A DNA stretch of 29,114 nt from Euryarchaeota archaeon UBA91 (GTDB taxonomy: Archaea; Thermoplasmatota; Poseidoniia; Poseidoniales; Poseidoniaceae). The stretch covers positions 1 to 29,114 of the forward strand of contig DAMU01000049.1 in assembly GCA_002499705.1 (NCBI GenBank), given 5' to 3'. The notes under the pieces were generated by a model. That model searched no databases. It saw only the letters and a program-made list of their open reading frames with translations, and was not told where the DNA came from. The translations under genes were made by a program, and so were the position numbers. Below, in pieces: positions 1 to 7,035 of the stretch; position 1 is the first letter of the stretch; every line of letters starts with the position of its first letter.

Positions 1-1192
1 ACAAGTGTCCAAGAAGTGGATTTTCGGTTTCACTGCAGAGATTGATGATTGCAGGCATTCGTTCTAATGCATCAGATACTGCCATCAAGTCTCGACCGTT
101 TGAACGATTATAGGCAAGTTGTGTTGCTAATCGTTCCATGTCTCTAAGTCCACGAAGTGCTTCTCGCAACCCCTCGAGGCGCCGAGCTGAACGAGCTAAG
201 GAACCGACTGCTTCATGACGAGCATTGATGGCATCAAGGTTGCACAATGGTCGTAAAAGCCACGTTTTTAGCAATCTGCGCCCCATTGCACTTCGACACG
301 CATTCATCGTCGAAAGCAGGCTACCTTCGTATTCACCGGCAAGAGTTGAGGTTAATTCTAAGTTCTTCAAAGTCGTTTGATCCAGTACTAAATTTCCACT
401 TTCATTGATGACTTCAATATCTCGAAGAGGTATTTCATCCGTAATATGCATGGTTGCAAGGTAATCAGCAGCAAGTCCTGCTGCAGCTAATGCGATAGGC
501 GAGTCATCTAAATCGAGGTGTCCTAAATCTGCGACCTTCAAAACTTTTTCAAGCCGGCTTCGACGTTTTTTCTCACTGGCCCTGTGTTGGCTGATAAGCA
601 CATTGTCGAGATGGGAAAAAAGGGCGCACAGTTCACTGTCTTCGGCATCTTTTGGAGATACTACGATTTCAGTCGGTCGCCATCGCATGATTTCATCAAG
701 TGCTCTTGCAAAGCGATCATCACCGTTCAAATGTGATGCCCAAGCTTGTCCGGTCGATGCGTCGACAATTCCAACCCCAAGTGTCGATTTATCCAATACG
801 ACTGAGACCAACAGGGAGCGGTCGTCTGTGCCGAGTAACGATTCTTCATACAAACTCCCAGGTGTGTAGACTCTTGTCACCATGCGTTCCAAGAGTTTAG
901 CGCCTTCTCGCAGTTCTTGTTCTTGTTCTGCCACCGTGACTTTATGTCCTGCTTTGAGCATTCCTCGAATATTGTCTTCCAAAGCGTGCCATGGGAATCC
1001 CGCCATTTGAATCGGTTTTTCGGCTTTCTTATCTCGGGATGTGAGCGCTAAACCGAGGACCTCGGAACCAACTTCAGCGTCTTCGTGGAACAATTCATAG
1101 AAATCACCCATTCTGAAGAAAAGAACAGTATCGGGGTGTTCCTTCTTGATGTCCATGAATTGGTCCATCATTCCCCTTTTTGCCATGCTCAT
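1..1192 (-). CDS. mutS: DNA mismatch repair protein MutS, 5' part (gene runs off the window)
   Basis: This is the N-terminal ~397 codons of a bacterial-type MutS, which recognises mispairs in DNA and recruits repair factors. The start is the ATG ending at 1192, with GGAG just upstream (1197-1200). A second in-frame ATG lies two codons later. Residues 25-35 read FFRMGDFYELF, the mismatch-probing Phe-X-Glu loop of MutS domain I (F31, E33). Further on, a connector-like region is followed by the start of the lever/core region (GLAADYLATMH, LKNLELTSTL, SLLSTMNACRSAMGRRLLKTW, WLLRPL). The Walker ATPase part lies outside the window. No frame break is seen. Family identity is secure. Most archaea lack MutS1-type repair, so a bacterial origin is inferred. 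The leftward propeller gene ends 102 bases upstream. Confidence 0.95.
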   Translation of the reverse strand, partial: MSMAKRGMMDQFMDIKKEHPDTVLFFRMGDFYELFHEDAEVGSEVLGLALTSRDKKAEKPIQMAGFPWHALEDNIRGMLKAGHKVTVAEQEQELREGAKLLERMVTRVYTPGSLYEESLLGTDDRSLLVSVVLDKSTLGVGIVDASTGQAWASHLNGDDRFARALDEIMRWRPTEIVVSPKDAEDSELCALFSHLDNVLISQHRASEKKRRSRLEKVLKVADLGHLDLDDSPIALAAAGLAADYLATMHITDEIPLRDIEVINESGNLVLDQTTLKNLELTSTLAGEYEGSLLSTMNACRSAMGRRLLKTWLLRPLCNLDAINARHEAVGSLARSARRLEGLREALRGLRDMERLATQLAYNRSNGRDLMAVSDALERMPAIINLCSETENPLLGHL

Positions 1193-1294
1193 AACACTCC
1201 TTGCTCTCGCTGGAGTTTACCGTCGTTGCAGAGAGCACATGAAGGTTCTCGCGCAGTCTTGAAAGAACTCCCGTTTTATCGAAAGAATTGTAAT

Positions 1295-2605
1295 TTATTG
1301 ATTCTGCCGCATTCGGCTAAATGCCGTCCACAACATGACGCCCATCACAATGCTTGATACAGTGAAGAAGATAAAATTCAGGAAACCTCGGCCACTCTCT
1401 ATAGAGCCTATTGCCAAGGTGTCTATCGTGTATGTCCCTGGTTCTCCATTGTTGTCCATTCCATGCGCATAGATCACATCATTTGAAACGCCTGAAACCT
1501 CAACGTTCAGCGGCAATGGTCGTGCGAGAGGCATTTTCTCAGTCGCCCCATTTGTCATGCGAACGACCGAAGTACTTCCTTCACCTGCGAAGAACCAGAC
1601 AGCACCTTTTTCATCAAGTGCAGCAGATTCACTTGCCACATCTATCTCTGTCATGGTTCCATCAAGCGCAATGTAGACTGAAGAGTCGGAACCCGCTGCA
1701 AGAAGACTACCATTTTCAAGTTTGATGAGTGAGTGAATTTCACCTCGATCTATTTCTTCGATGTGTGTAAGCATCGGGGCAGTTGTTGCGGATGACCATG
1801 AGATCAGCCCTAAGACAGGGTGTTTGATTGGTGTAGCAGGACTGTTTTCATCGGCACCGAAAGAATTGGCCATCAAACCCGTTGCAACCCATGTTCCTTC
1901 ATCCAGTGCTTCCACCATGTTCCACTCGTAGCCATCGTTGTTCATCATAGCAGAAGTTACCGTAGCCCCCCAGACAGCGATTGAGACCGGTTGGAGAGGC
2001 GTAGCAATATCGCCAAATCCTCGTAAACTCGAATTGCTTCCTTCATCGGTTACCATGAGCCAATGATATCCATCGCCATTGGGTTGTTCAGCGACATCCA
2101 GGATGTCGAAAGATGCTTCATTTTCGTTTAATGGGATAATGGTGGGTTGCAAAGTCTCAGACTTTACGGGGATGACCTCAAGGGTGTTATTTGATGGAGA
2201 AACGACAATACTTCCATCGTGAAGTTGCGTCATAAATGTCATGCCCAACACATCTTCATAATCAGCACCGATATCCATGACTTCACCTTGCTCATCATAA
2301 TGAAAAATCACTCCTCCTTCATCCGCCAAGACCATGGCGGTATAGCTACCAGAATCTCCGTAAACGATGTCCATCACACGTCCATCAACGGCTTCAAGTC
2401 CGTTGCTTCTGTAGTCAACACCTGGTAGAGAGGATGTGCCTTGTATGGCTATTGCTCCAAGGATGATAAATACAAAAAAGCCAGAAATAGCGACCCATTG
2501 GTGTTCCGATTCTTCTTCAAGAAGCCCCCTCCAACCCTTCGCCATATTTGCAGGATGAGAAACGGGCACATGAAACCTTTTATTCAATATGTATCGATGT
2601 TTCAT
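1295..2605 (-). CDS. Hypothetical membrane-anchored protein with a propeller-like domain
   Basis: I do not recognise a named family. The 436-residue product has a hydrophobic helix near the N-terminus (about residues 36-56) and another near the C-terminus (about 405-427, ending in a short basic tail). Between them lie about 340 residues of short beta-rich repeats with phrases such as GSYTAMVLADEGG, DGSIVVSPSNN and ENGSLLAAGSDSSVYIA, which suggest an extracytoplasmic beta-propeller. The ATG at 2605 is used. An internal Met at residue 21 is an alternative, and neither has a clear ribosome-binding site. The gene is divergent from L10e and lies upstream of mutS on the same strand. The design resembles the protein at 22458-23633. 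Substrate and role are unknown. Confidence 0.8.
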   Translation of the reverse strand: MKHRYILNKRFHVPVSHPANMAKGWRGLLEEESEHQWVAISGFFVFIILGAIAIQGTSSLPGVDYRSNGLEAVDGRVMDIVYGDSGSYTAMVLADEGGVIFHYDEQGEVMDIGADYEDVLGMTFMTQLHDGSIVVSPSNNTLEVIPVKSETLQPTIIPLNENEASFDILDVAEQPNGDGYHWLMVTDEGSNSSLRGFGDIATPLQPVSIAVWGATVTSAMMNNDGYEWNMVEALDEGTWVATGLMANSFGADENSPATPIKHPVLGLISWSSATTAPMLTHIEEIDRGEIHSLIKLENGSLLAAGSDSSVYIALDGTMTEIDVASESAALDEKGAVWFFAGEGSTSVVRMTNGATEKMPLARPLPLNVEVSGVSNDVIYAHGMDNNGEPGTYTIDTLAIGSIESGRGFLNFIFFTVSSIVMGVMLWTAFSRMRQNQ

Positions 2606-2694
2606 TTCTTGATTTTTGAAAATCCTTCGGCAAGGCTTGAGGCGGAGACATCATAAAGGGAATATCGGTCGCAGGAGTGCTTGGAGAGAGTATC

Positions 2695-3234
2695 ATGGCA
2701 CGTAAACCAGCATCTATGTATCGCCGTCTTAAGGGCCCTGCCTACACTCGTCGCAAGTATATCGGCGGTGTACCGAACAACAGAATCCAGTCATTCCATG
2801 CTGGAAACCGAGTTGCTGCTGAGACAGGGCAATTCAAAGTAATCATGGAACTTCGCGCTGATAACAGTTGCCAGATTCGGCACACTGCGCTTGAAGCGGC
2901 TCGTGTTATCTCAAATTCGACAATTCGTAAGATTGCTGGAACAGAGGGCTACGCTCTTCGTGTCCACACCTTCCCTCACCACATCCTTCGTGAAAACAAG
3001 CAAGCAACTGGCGCAGGTGCTGACCGTGTTTCTCAAGGTATGCGATGTGCTTTCGGAAAGAACGTTGGAACAGCGGCTCGTGTTAAGCGAGGTCAAAGAG
3101 TTATGTCACTGCAAATTAACCCAGAACACTACACTGTTGCTCGAGATGCTCTTCGAAAGGCGAGTATGAAGTTCCCGACCCCGTGCACAGTTCGTCTTAT
3201 TCAAGGCCACGAGCACCTCAAGGGTCTCGTTTGA
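2695..3234 (+). CDS. rpl10e: Large-subunit ribosomal protein L10e (uL16)
   Basis: This is the archaeal/eukaryal-type uL16, which sits near the peptidyl-transferase centre and the tRNA path of the large subunit. The 179-residue product begins MARKPASMYRRLKGPAYTRR and contains the family segments GVPNNRIQSFHAGN, HTFPHHILRENK and GAGADRVSQGMRCAFGK, at the usual full length. The ATG at 2695 is chosen over an in-frame GTG at 2677 because GGAGAG lies at 2683-2688 and the shorter form matches family N-termini. Archaeal L10e keeps the eukaryote-like sequence, which supports the archaeal assignment. It is apparently monocistronic and is followed by a short hairpin at 3242-3257. Confidence 0.97.
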   Translation: MARKPASMYRRLKGPAYTRRKYIGGVPNNRIQSFHAGNRVAAETGQFKVIMELRADNSCQIRHTALEAARVISNSTIRKIAGTEGYALRVHTFPHHILRENKQATGAGADRVSQGMRCAFGKNVGTAARVKRGQRVMSLQINPEHYTVARDALRKASMKFPTPCTVRLIQGHEHLKGLV

Positions 3235-3241
3235 AATCCAG

Positions 3242-3257
3242 TTGGGCTCAAGCCCAA
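3242..3257 (+). terminator. Short hairpin after L10e
   Basis: A 7-base inverted repeat, TTGGGCT-CA-AGCCCAA, begins eight bases after the L10e stop codon. A second small one (CAAAC-CTTT-GTTTG) follows at 3264-3277. There is no strong T-run. These could mark the 3' end of the L10e transcript or protect it. Archaeal termination does not depend on hairpins, so this reading is tentative. Confidence 0.35.
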
Positions 3258-3352
3258 TGTTGGTCAAACCTTTGTTTGGAATGACTTCTTGGGCGCGAGT
3301 TCCTTAAGTCAGAACCAAAGCCATCACAACAGCAAACAACGGAGATTTAGTC

Positions 3353-3442
3353 ATGAGTGAATTAAATTTTGAGAGGCTCTTTGAGTGTATCTCAGTCTTT
3401 TTCCAATCATTCAGCCTTCCTTGCAGGGAGGTGATTCGATGA
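3353..3442 (+). CDS. Possible 29-residue leader ORF overlapping the ABCE1 start
   Basis: An ATG at 3353, with GGAG about eight bases upstream, opens a 29-codon frame that ends in TGA at 3440-3442. That stop overlaps the ABCE1 start codon as ATGA. The short product (MSELNFERLFECISVFF and on) matches no family I know. The overlap would allow translational coupling. A TATA-like ATTAAATTTT (3361-3370) inside it would instead place the ABCE1 transcript start downstream of this ATG. It may be chance. Confidence 0.25.
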   Translation: MSELNFERLFECISVFFQSFSLPCREVIR

Positions 3443-5211
3443 GAGTTGCAATTCTTGACCAAGAGCGATGTAAGCCGAACAGTAACGCATTCAAGTATCT
3501 GCAAAAGTATGCAGGAATGTGTGGTAGTGAATGCATTCAAGCAACTGAAGAAGAATGCAAAATCCTTGAATCAGCATGTCCACCTTGCCTCATTCGAGCC
3601 AAACTTTGTCCTGATGATGCGGTAAAAATCATCAATCTCCCTGAAGAACTCGATACCGATATGATCCATCGTTTCTCGCTCAATGGTTTCCGCCTTTTCC
3701 GTCTACCTGCTCCACGGAAACGACAGGTCGTTGGAATACTCGGTCCGAACGGTATTGGGAAATCAACTGCAATCAAACTTCTCTCTGGTTCATTGCGTCC
3801 AAACCTTGGCGATTGGGAAAGCACTCCGCCAGATTGGGAAGAGATCATCACAATGTTCCCCAGGGGCGAACTACGCGATTACCTTGGTTTGGTTTCAGAA
3901 GGTAAAGTGACCATTTCTACCAAACCACAGCATATTGACAAGTTGCCCAAAGTGTTTGACGGTGAAGTACGTGAACTTCTTTCTCGTGTCGATGACCGAA
4001 ATGAACTCGATTCCTATGCCGAGGATTTGGGTATCACGCACATCTTGAGCCGTAAACTTGGCGTTCTTTCTGGAGGTGAATTACAGCGAGTAGCGATTTG
4101 TGCGACCTTGCTTAAGGAAGCAGATGTTTATTTCTTTGACGAACCCTCGTCGTATCTCGATATTTATGAGAGAATGAGAATGGTTCTTATTCTTCAAGCA
4201 TTAGCTGAGAGAGGTAAACGCGTTTTAGTTGTCGAACACGACTTGGCAATTCTTGATGTTCTATGCGACTTGGTTCACATCGTTTACGGAGACAAGGGTG
4301 CTTATGGAATATTTACTCCTTCACGCTCAACTCGCACAGCAGTTAATGCCTATCTTGATGGATTCTTAGTCGAGGAAAATGTACGTATTCGTGACAAGCC
4401 TATTCGGTTCATGAAGCATTATGAACGAGCCAGTGAACAAGGCAGTACTGTCCTTGAATGGGGGGATTTGGAAAAGAAACTCGGTGATTTCACTCTAACA
4501 ACCGGCCAAGGTGCAGTTCATCGTTCAGAGGTTGTCGGTGTTGTAGGTCCGAACGCTACTGGTAAATCGACGATGATTAAAATTCTCGCCGGCGAGATGG
4601 ATTATGACGCAGGATGGGTATCTGATGGTGCTTCAATCTCCTACAAACCGCAACATATTGCTGCTGATTTTGATGGCAGTGTTCAGCTTTGGCTCGACAC
4701 TGAAATTGGCCCAAAGTGGCGTTCAGGTGAGTTCAATGTCACCGTCATACGGGCTTTAGGCGTTGACAAATTACTTCCAAAGAGAGTTAAGAAACTCTCT
4801 GGGGGGGAACGTCAAGCGGTTGCTATAGCAATCTGTTTGGGGCGAGAAGCAGATTTGTACTTGTTTGACGAGCCTTCTGCGCACTTGGATGCAAATGCTC
4901 GAATGGTTGCTGCAAAAGCCATTCGCAAAACCATGGAGATTAACGAAAAGTCAGCATTTGTCATTGATCACGACGTCTATTTTATCGATATTGTAAGCGA
5001 CTCTTTACTTGTGTTTGAAGGCGAAGGAGCAGTTCATGGCTCTGCGAAAGGCCCATTCCGTCTTCGTGAAGGTATGAATCGCTTCTTACAAAGTGTGAAC
5101 ATCACATTTCGGCGAGACCATGATTCAAAACGTCCTCGTATCAACAAACCCGATAGCCGTAAGGATAGAGAGCAGAGGTCAGATGGCGACTTCTATTCGT
5201 TTGAAAATTGA
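3439..5211 (+). CDS. abce1: Ribosome recycling ATPase ABCE1 (RNase L inhibitor homologue)
   Basis: ABCE1 splits post-termination ribosomes into subunits, using two ABC ATPase sites and an N-terminal iron-sulfur domain. The 590-residue product starts at ATG 3439 with GGGAGGTG at 3426-3433. NBD1 has Walker A GPNGIGKST (102-110), signature LSGGELQ (210-216), Walker B FFDEP (232-236) and His267. NBD2 has Walker A GPNATGKST (370-378), LSGGERQ (453-459), FDEP (476-479) and His511. The C-terminal stretch NITFRRD...RPRINK is typical. The iron-sulfur domain is odd. It has only seven cysteines (11, 28, 32, 40, 47, 50, 57); the usual CxxCxxCxxxCP reads CPPCLIRAKLCP with Arg53 at the third position, and the usual dense first cysteine group is absent. 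A nuclease gene follows 14 bases after the stop. Confidence 0.97.
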   Translation: MRVAILDQERCKPNSNAFKYLQKYAGMCGSECIQATEEECKILESACPPCLIRAKLCPDDAVKIINLPEELDTDMIHRFSLNGFRLFRLPAPRKRQVVGILGPNGIGKSTAIKLLSGSLRPNLGDWESTPPDWEEIITMFPRGELRDYLGLVSEGKVTISTKPQHIDKLPKVFDGEVRELLSRVDDRNELDSYAEDLGITHILSRKLGVLSGGELQRVAICATLLKEADVYFFDEPSSYLDIYERMRMVLILQALAERGKRVLVVEHDLAILDVLCDLVHIVYGDKGAYGIFTPSRSTRTAVNAYLDGFLVEENVRIRDKPIRFMKHYERASEQGSTVLEWGDLEKKLGDFTLTTGQGAVHRSEVVGVVGPNATGKSTMIKILAGEMDYDAGWVSDGASISYKPQHIAADFDGSVQLWLDTEIGPKWRSGEFNVTVIRALGVDKLLPKRVKKLSGGERQAVAIAICLGREADLYLFDEPSAHLDANARMVAAKAIRKTMEINEKSAFVIDHDVYFIDIVSDSLLVFEGEGAVHGSAKGPFRLREGMNRFLQSVNITFRRDHDSKRPRINKPDSRKDREQRSDGDFYSFEN

Positions 5212-5225
5212 GGTGTGATGAGAGA

Positions 5226-6989
5226 ATGCCAGTTGGAAAGCCACCGCTTGGAGGTCCATTAGGACGTTCTCGCTCACGTATTTCGGCCAGCGGTCTCACT
5301 ACATTTCTTCGATGCAAAAGGCAATGGTTTCTTGGCTCTAAAGTCGGTATATCTGGACCATTAAGGCCTTCACAGGTCATTGGTATTGTCCTTGAAGATG
5401 CCCTATGTGGAATAATGATGCAGCGCCCTGAACATGAATTTGTCTCCTTTTCTGAATTGAAAAAATGGATGTTAGAATTGATTCCAAAAGCTTCGCAGGA
5501 AGCACTTACAGCAGGAAAAGTTCTGTGGGATGAGGGCCTATGGTATGCACCTGAGACATCATGGGATGATGTAGAAATCGAATCGTTTGAGTCGCGTCTT
5601 GAAAATGGCTTATCGCTGTTATTTGAAGAAGTTGAGGCGTGCTATGAAGCGAATGGTGGCCCTTATTTGGAATTGATGAGAACAAATGAATCACCTTTCA
5701 AAATCCCATCGCCTGCTTGGGGAGATGAACCTTATTTCCCCGTACCTGACAAAGTTCGTAACCACGATTTACGTTCTTGGGCTGTTGCAGAACAAGCGAT
5801 GAAGTGGAGGGAAACTGGCTCTCCAGTCTCATGGAATGAAGCCCTTGAAATCGCTCGTCCTTGGACGAAAGATCCCCGTGTACATCAACCTCAGCGATTG
5901 TTTCACCCCGAGCGATGGGCTGCTGGAGAACTGGACTTAGTGCTTCGATGGGATGGTCGTATTCGAATCGTCGATATTAAATCCGGAAACCCAAGTTCCA
6001 GATTTGCTGAATCGCTTCAGCACCAACTTCGATTCTATGCATGGCTTTGGCATGAGACGCATGACAATCAATGCATTAACGGTTTGGAAGGGTGGTATCT
6101 CAATGGTCCTCATCGTATTCTGTATGAAGCACCTCTTGCTGAAGAATATGAGATGATGACCGCTGAATTCCGTCAAGTTAATTCTGAAATGCAAGGCATG
6201 GGTTCAGGTCCAGCTGCTTTGCCGGTTCTTCCTCAAGATGCTTGTGACGGAAGTGCTGCAGGGTGTCATTGGTGCAGTCTTGCTCGGGATGAGGAAGGCC
6301 AATGGTATGGAGATGAACTGCTTTCAGAAATCACATCGGCCCGAGAGATTCCGCTCACCGTACCGAGTGAACCGCTGTCAAATATACCTGTTCGCGTTAG
6401 TGTTCAAGGAACCTTTACCGGTGCTTGGGGCCCGTTGCCAAATCATTTCGGCGAACCCGTACTTGGAGCAATGTTGGTTGCAGGTGGTGTCCAGATAACC
6501 GTTGAAGAGAGCGAGCCGGGAAGTTATCCTCTTCTTCATGAACAGGAAAATGGTGAACTGGTAATTATTGACGCACTCCCAGGTGTATGGAGAGGTTCTC
6601 CTCGATTGTATGTTGATTCAAGAACACGCATTATGCCCATCGCTCAAGCAACCAAAGAGTATGAACACACCGATAAGCCACTTTCTCAAAGAATGACGAG
6701 AATTGGTTTACTTCGTACTCGAGCGAATGTTGAAGGCATTGTTCTCAGTGTCCGCAAGCGTTCTGGTATTCGATTAGATGCGAAGCCTTGGACAATGTTG
6801 AATGTTCATCTGTGGGATGGCCATTCGGTGGTTGAGGTGGCATCATTTGGCTCAAGTATTACTGGCCAGATGGAGTCAATAAGGCCAGGTCAAACACTCA
6901 AGTTGTTGGCTGCAGAAATTGGTTGGAGAGCGGGACTGCCCCAACTTAGAATTGATACAAGAAAAACCCGTTTGCAAATCAAGGAATAG
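5226..6989 (+). CDS. RecB/Cas4-like PD-(D/E)XK nuclease with probable OB-fold tail, paralogue 1
   Basis: This 587-residue protein belongs to the RecB/Cas4/AddB-like nuclease superfamily. The N-terminal part has SASGLTTFLRCKRQWF with Cys30. The catalytic core shows GELDL (E235, D237), VDIKSG (D250, K252) and QHQLRFYAW (Q267, Y271). A cysteine group follows at C340, C347 and C350. With Cys30 it could hold a 4Fe-4S cluster, but the usual last cysteine of CxxCx5C is missing. From about 385 to the end, two beta-rich segments look like OB folds (VRVSVQGTFTG and ANVEGIVLSVRKRSG). ATG 5226 is preferred over TTG 5208 because the sister protein also begins MPV at the matching place; AGGTG lies ten bases upstream. 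It lies 14 bases after ABCE1 and 46 before its paralogue. Substrate (DNA or RNA) is unknown. Confidence 0.85.
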   Translation: MPVGKPPLGGPLGRSRSRISASGLTTFLRCKRQWFLGSKVGISGPLRPSQVIGIVLEDALCGIMMQRPEHEFVSFSELKKWMLELIPKASQEALTAGKVLWDEGLWYAPETSWDDVEIESFESRLENGLSLLFEEVEACYEANGGPYLELMRTNESPFKIPSPAWGDEPYFPVPDKVRNHDLRSWAVAEQAMKWRETGSPVSWNEALEIARPWTKDPRVHQPQRLFHPERWAAGELDLVLRWDGRIRIVDIKSGNPSSRFAESLQHQLRFYAWLWHETHDNQCINGLEGWYLNGPHRILYEAPLAEEYEMMTAEFRQVNSEMQGMGSGPAALPVLPQDACDGSAAGCHWCSLARDEEGQWYGDELLSEITSAREIPLTVPSEPLSNIPVRVSVQGTFTGAWGPLPNHFGEPVLGAMLVAGGVQITVEESEPGSYPLLHEQENGELVIIDALPGVWRGSPRLYVDSRTRIMPIAQATKEYEHTDKPLSQRMTRIGLLRTRANVEGIVLSVRKRSGIRLDAKPWTMLNVHLWDGHSVVEVASFGSSITGQMESIRPGQTLKLLAAEIGWRAGLPQLRIDTRKTRLQIKE

Positions 6990-7035
6990 GAAATAGAGAG
7001 TAGGGTTCAAGAACATTCGACATTATCTCAACGCT

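Noticed and set aside
603..1357. Rightward frames of 66-90 codons opposite mutS
   Set aside because: They overlap a confirmed MutS reading frame on the other strand and show no family pattern.
2611..2624. Palindrome GATTTT-TG-AAAATC between L10e and the propeller gene
   Set aside because: It is short and AT-rich, as expected by chance in a promoter gap, with no partner copy noticed.
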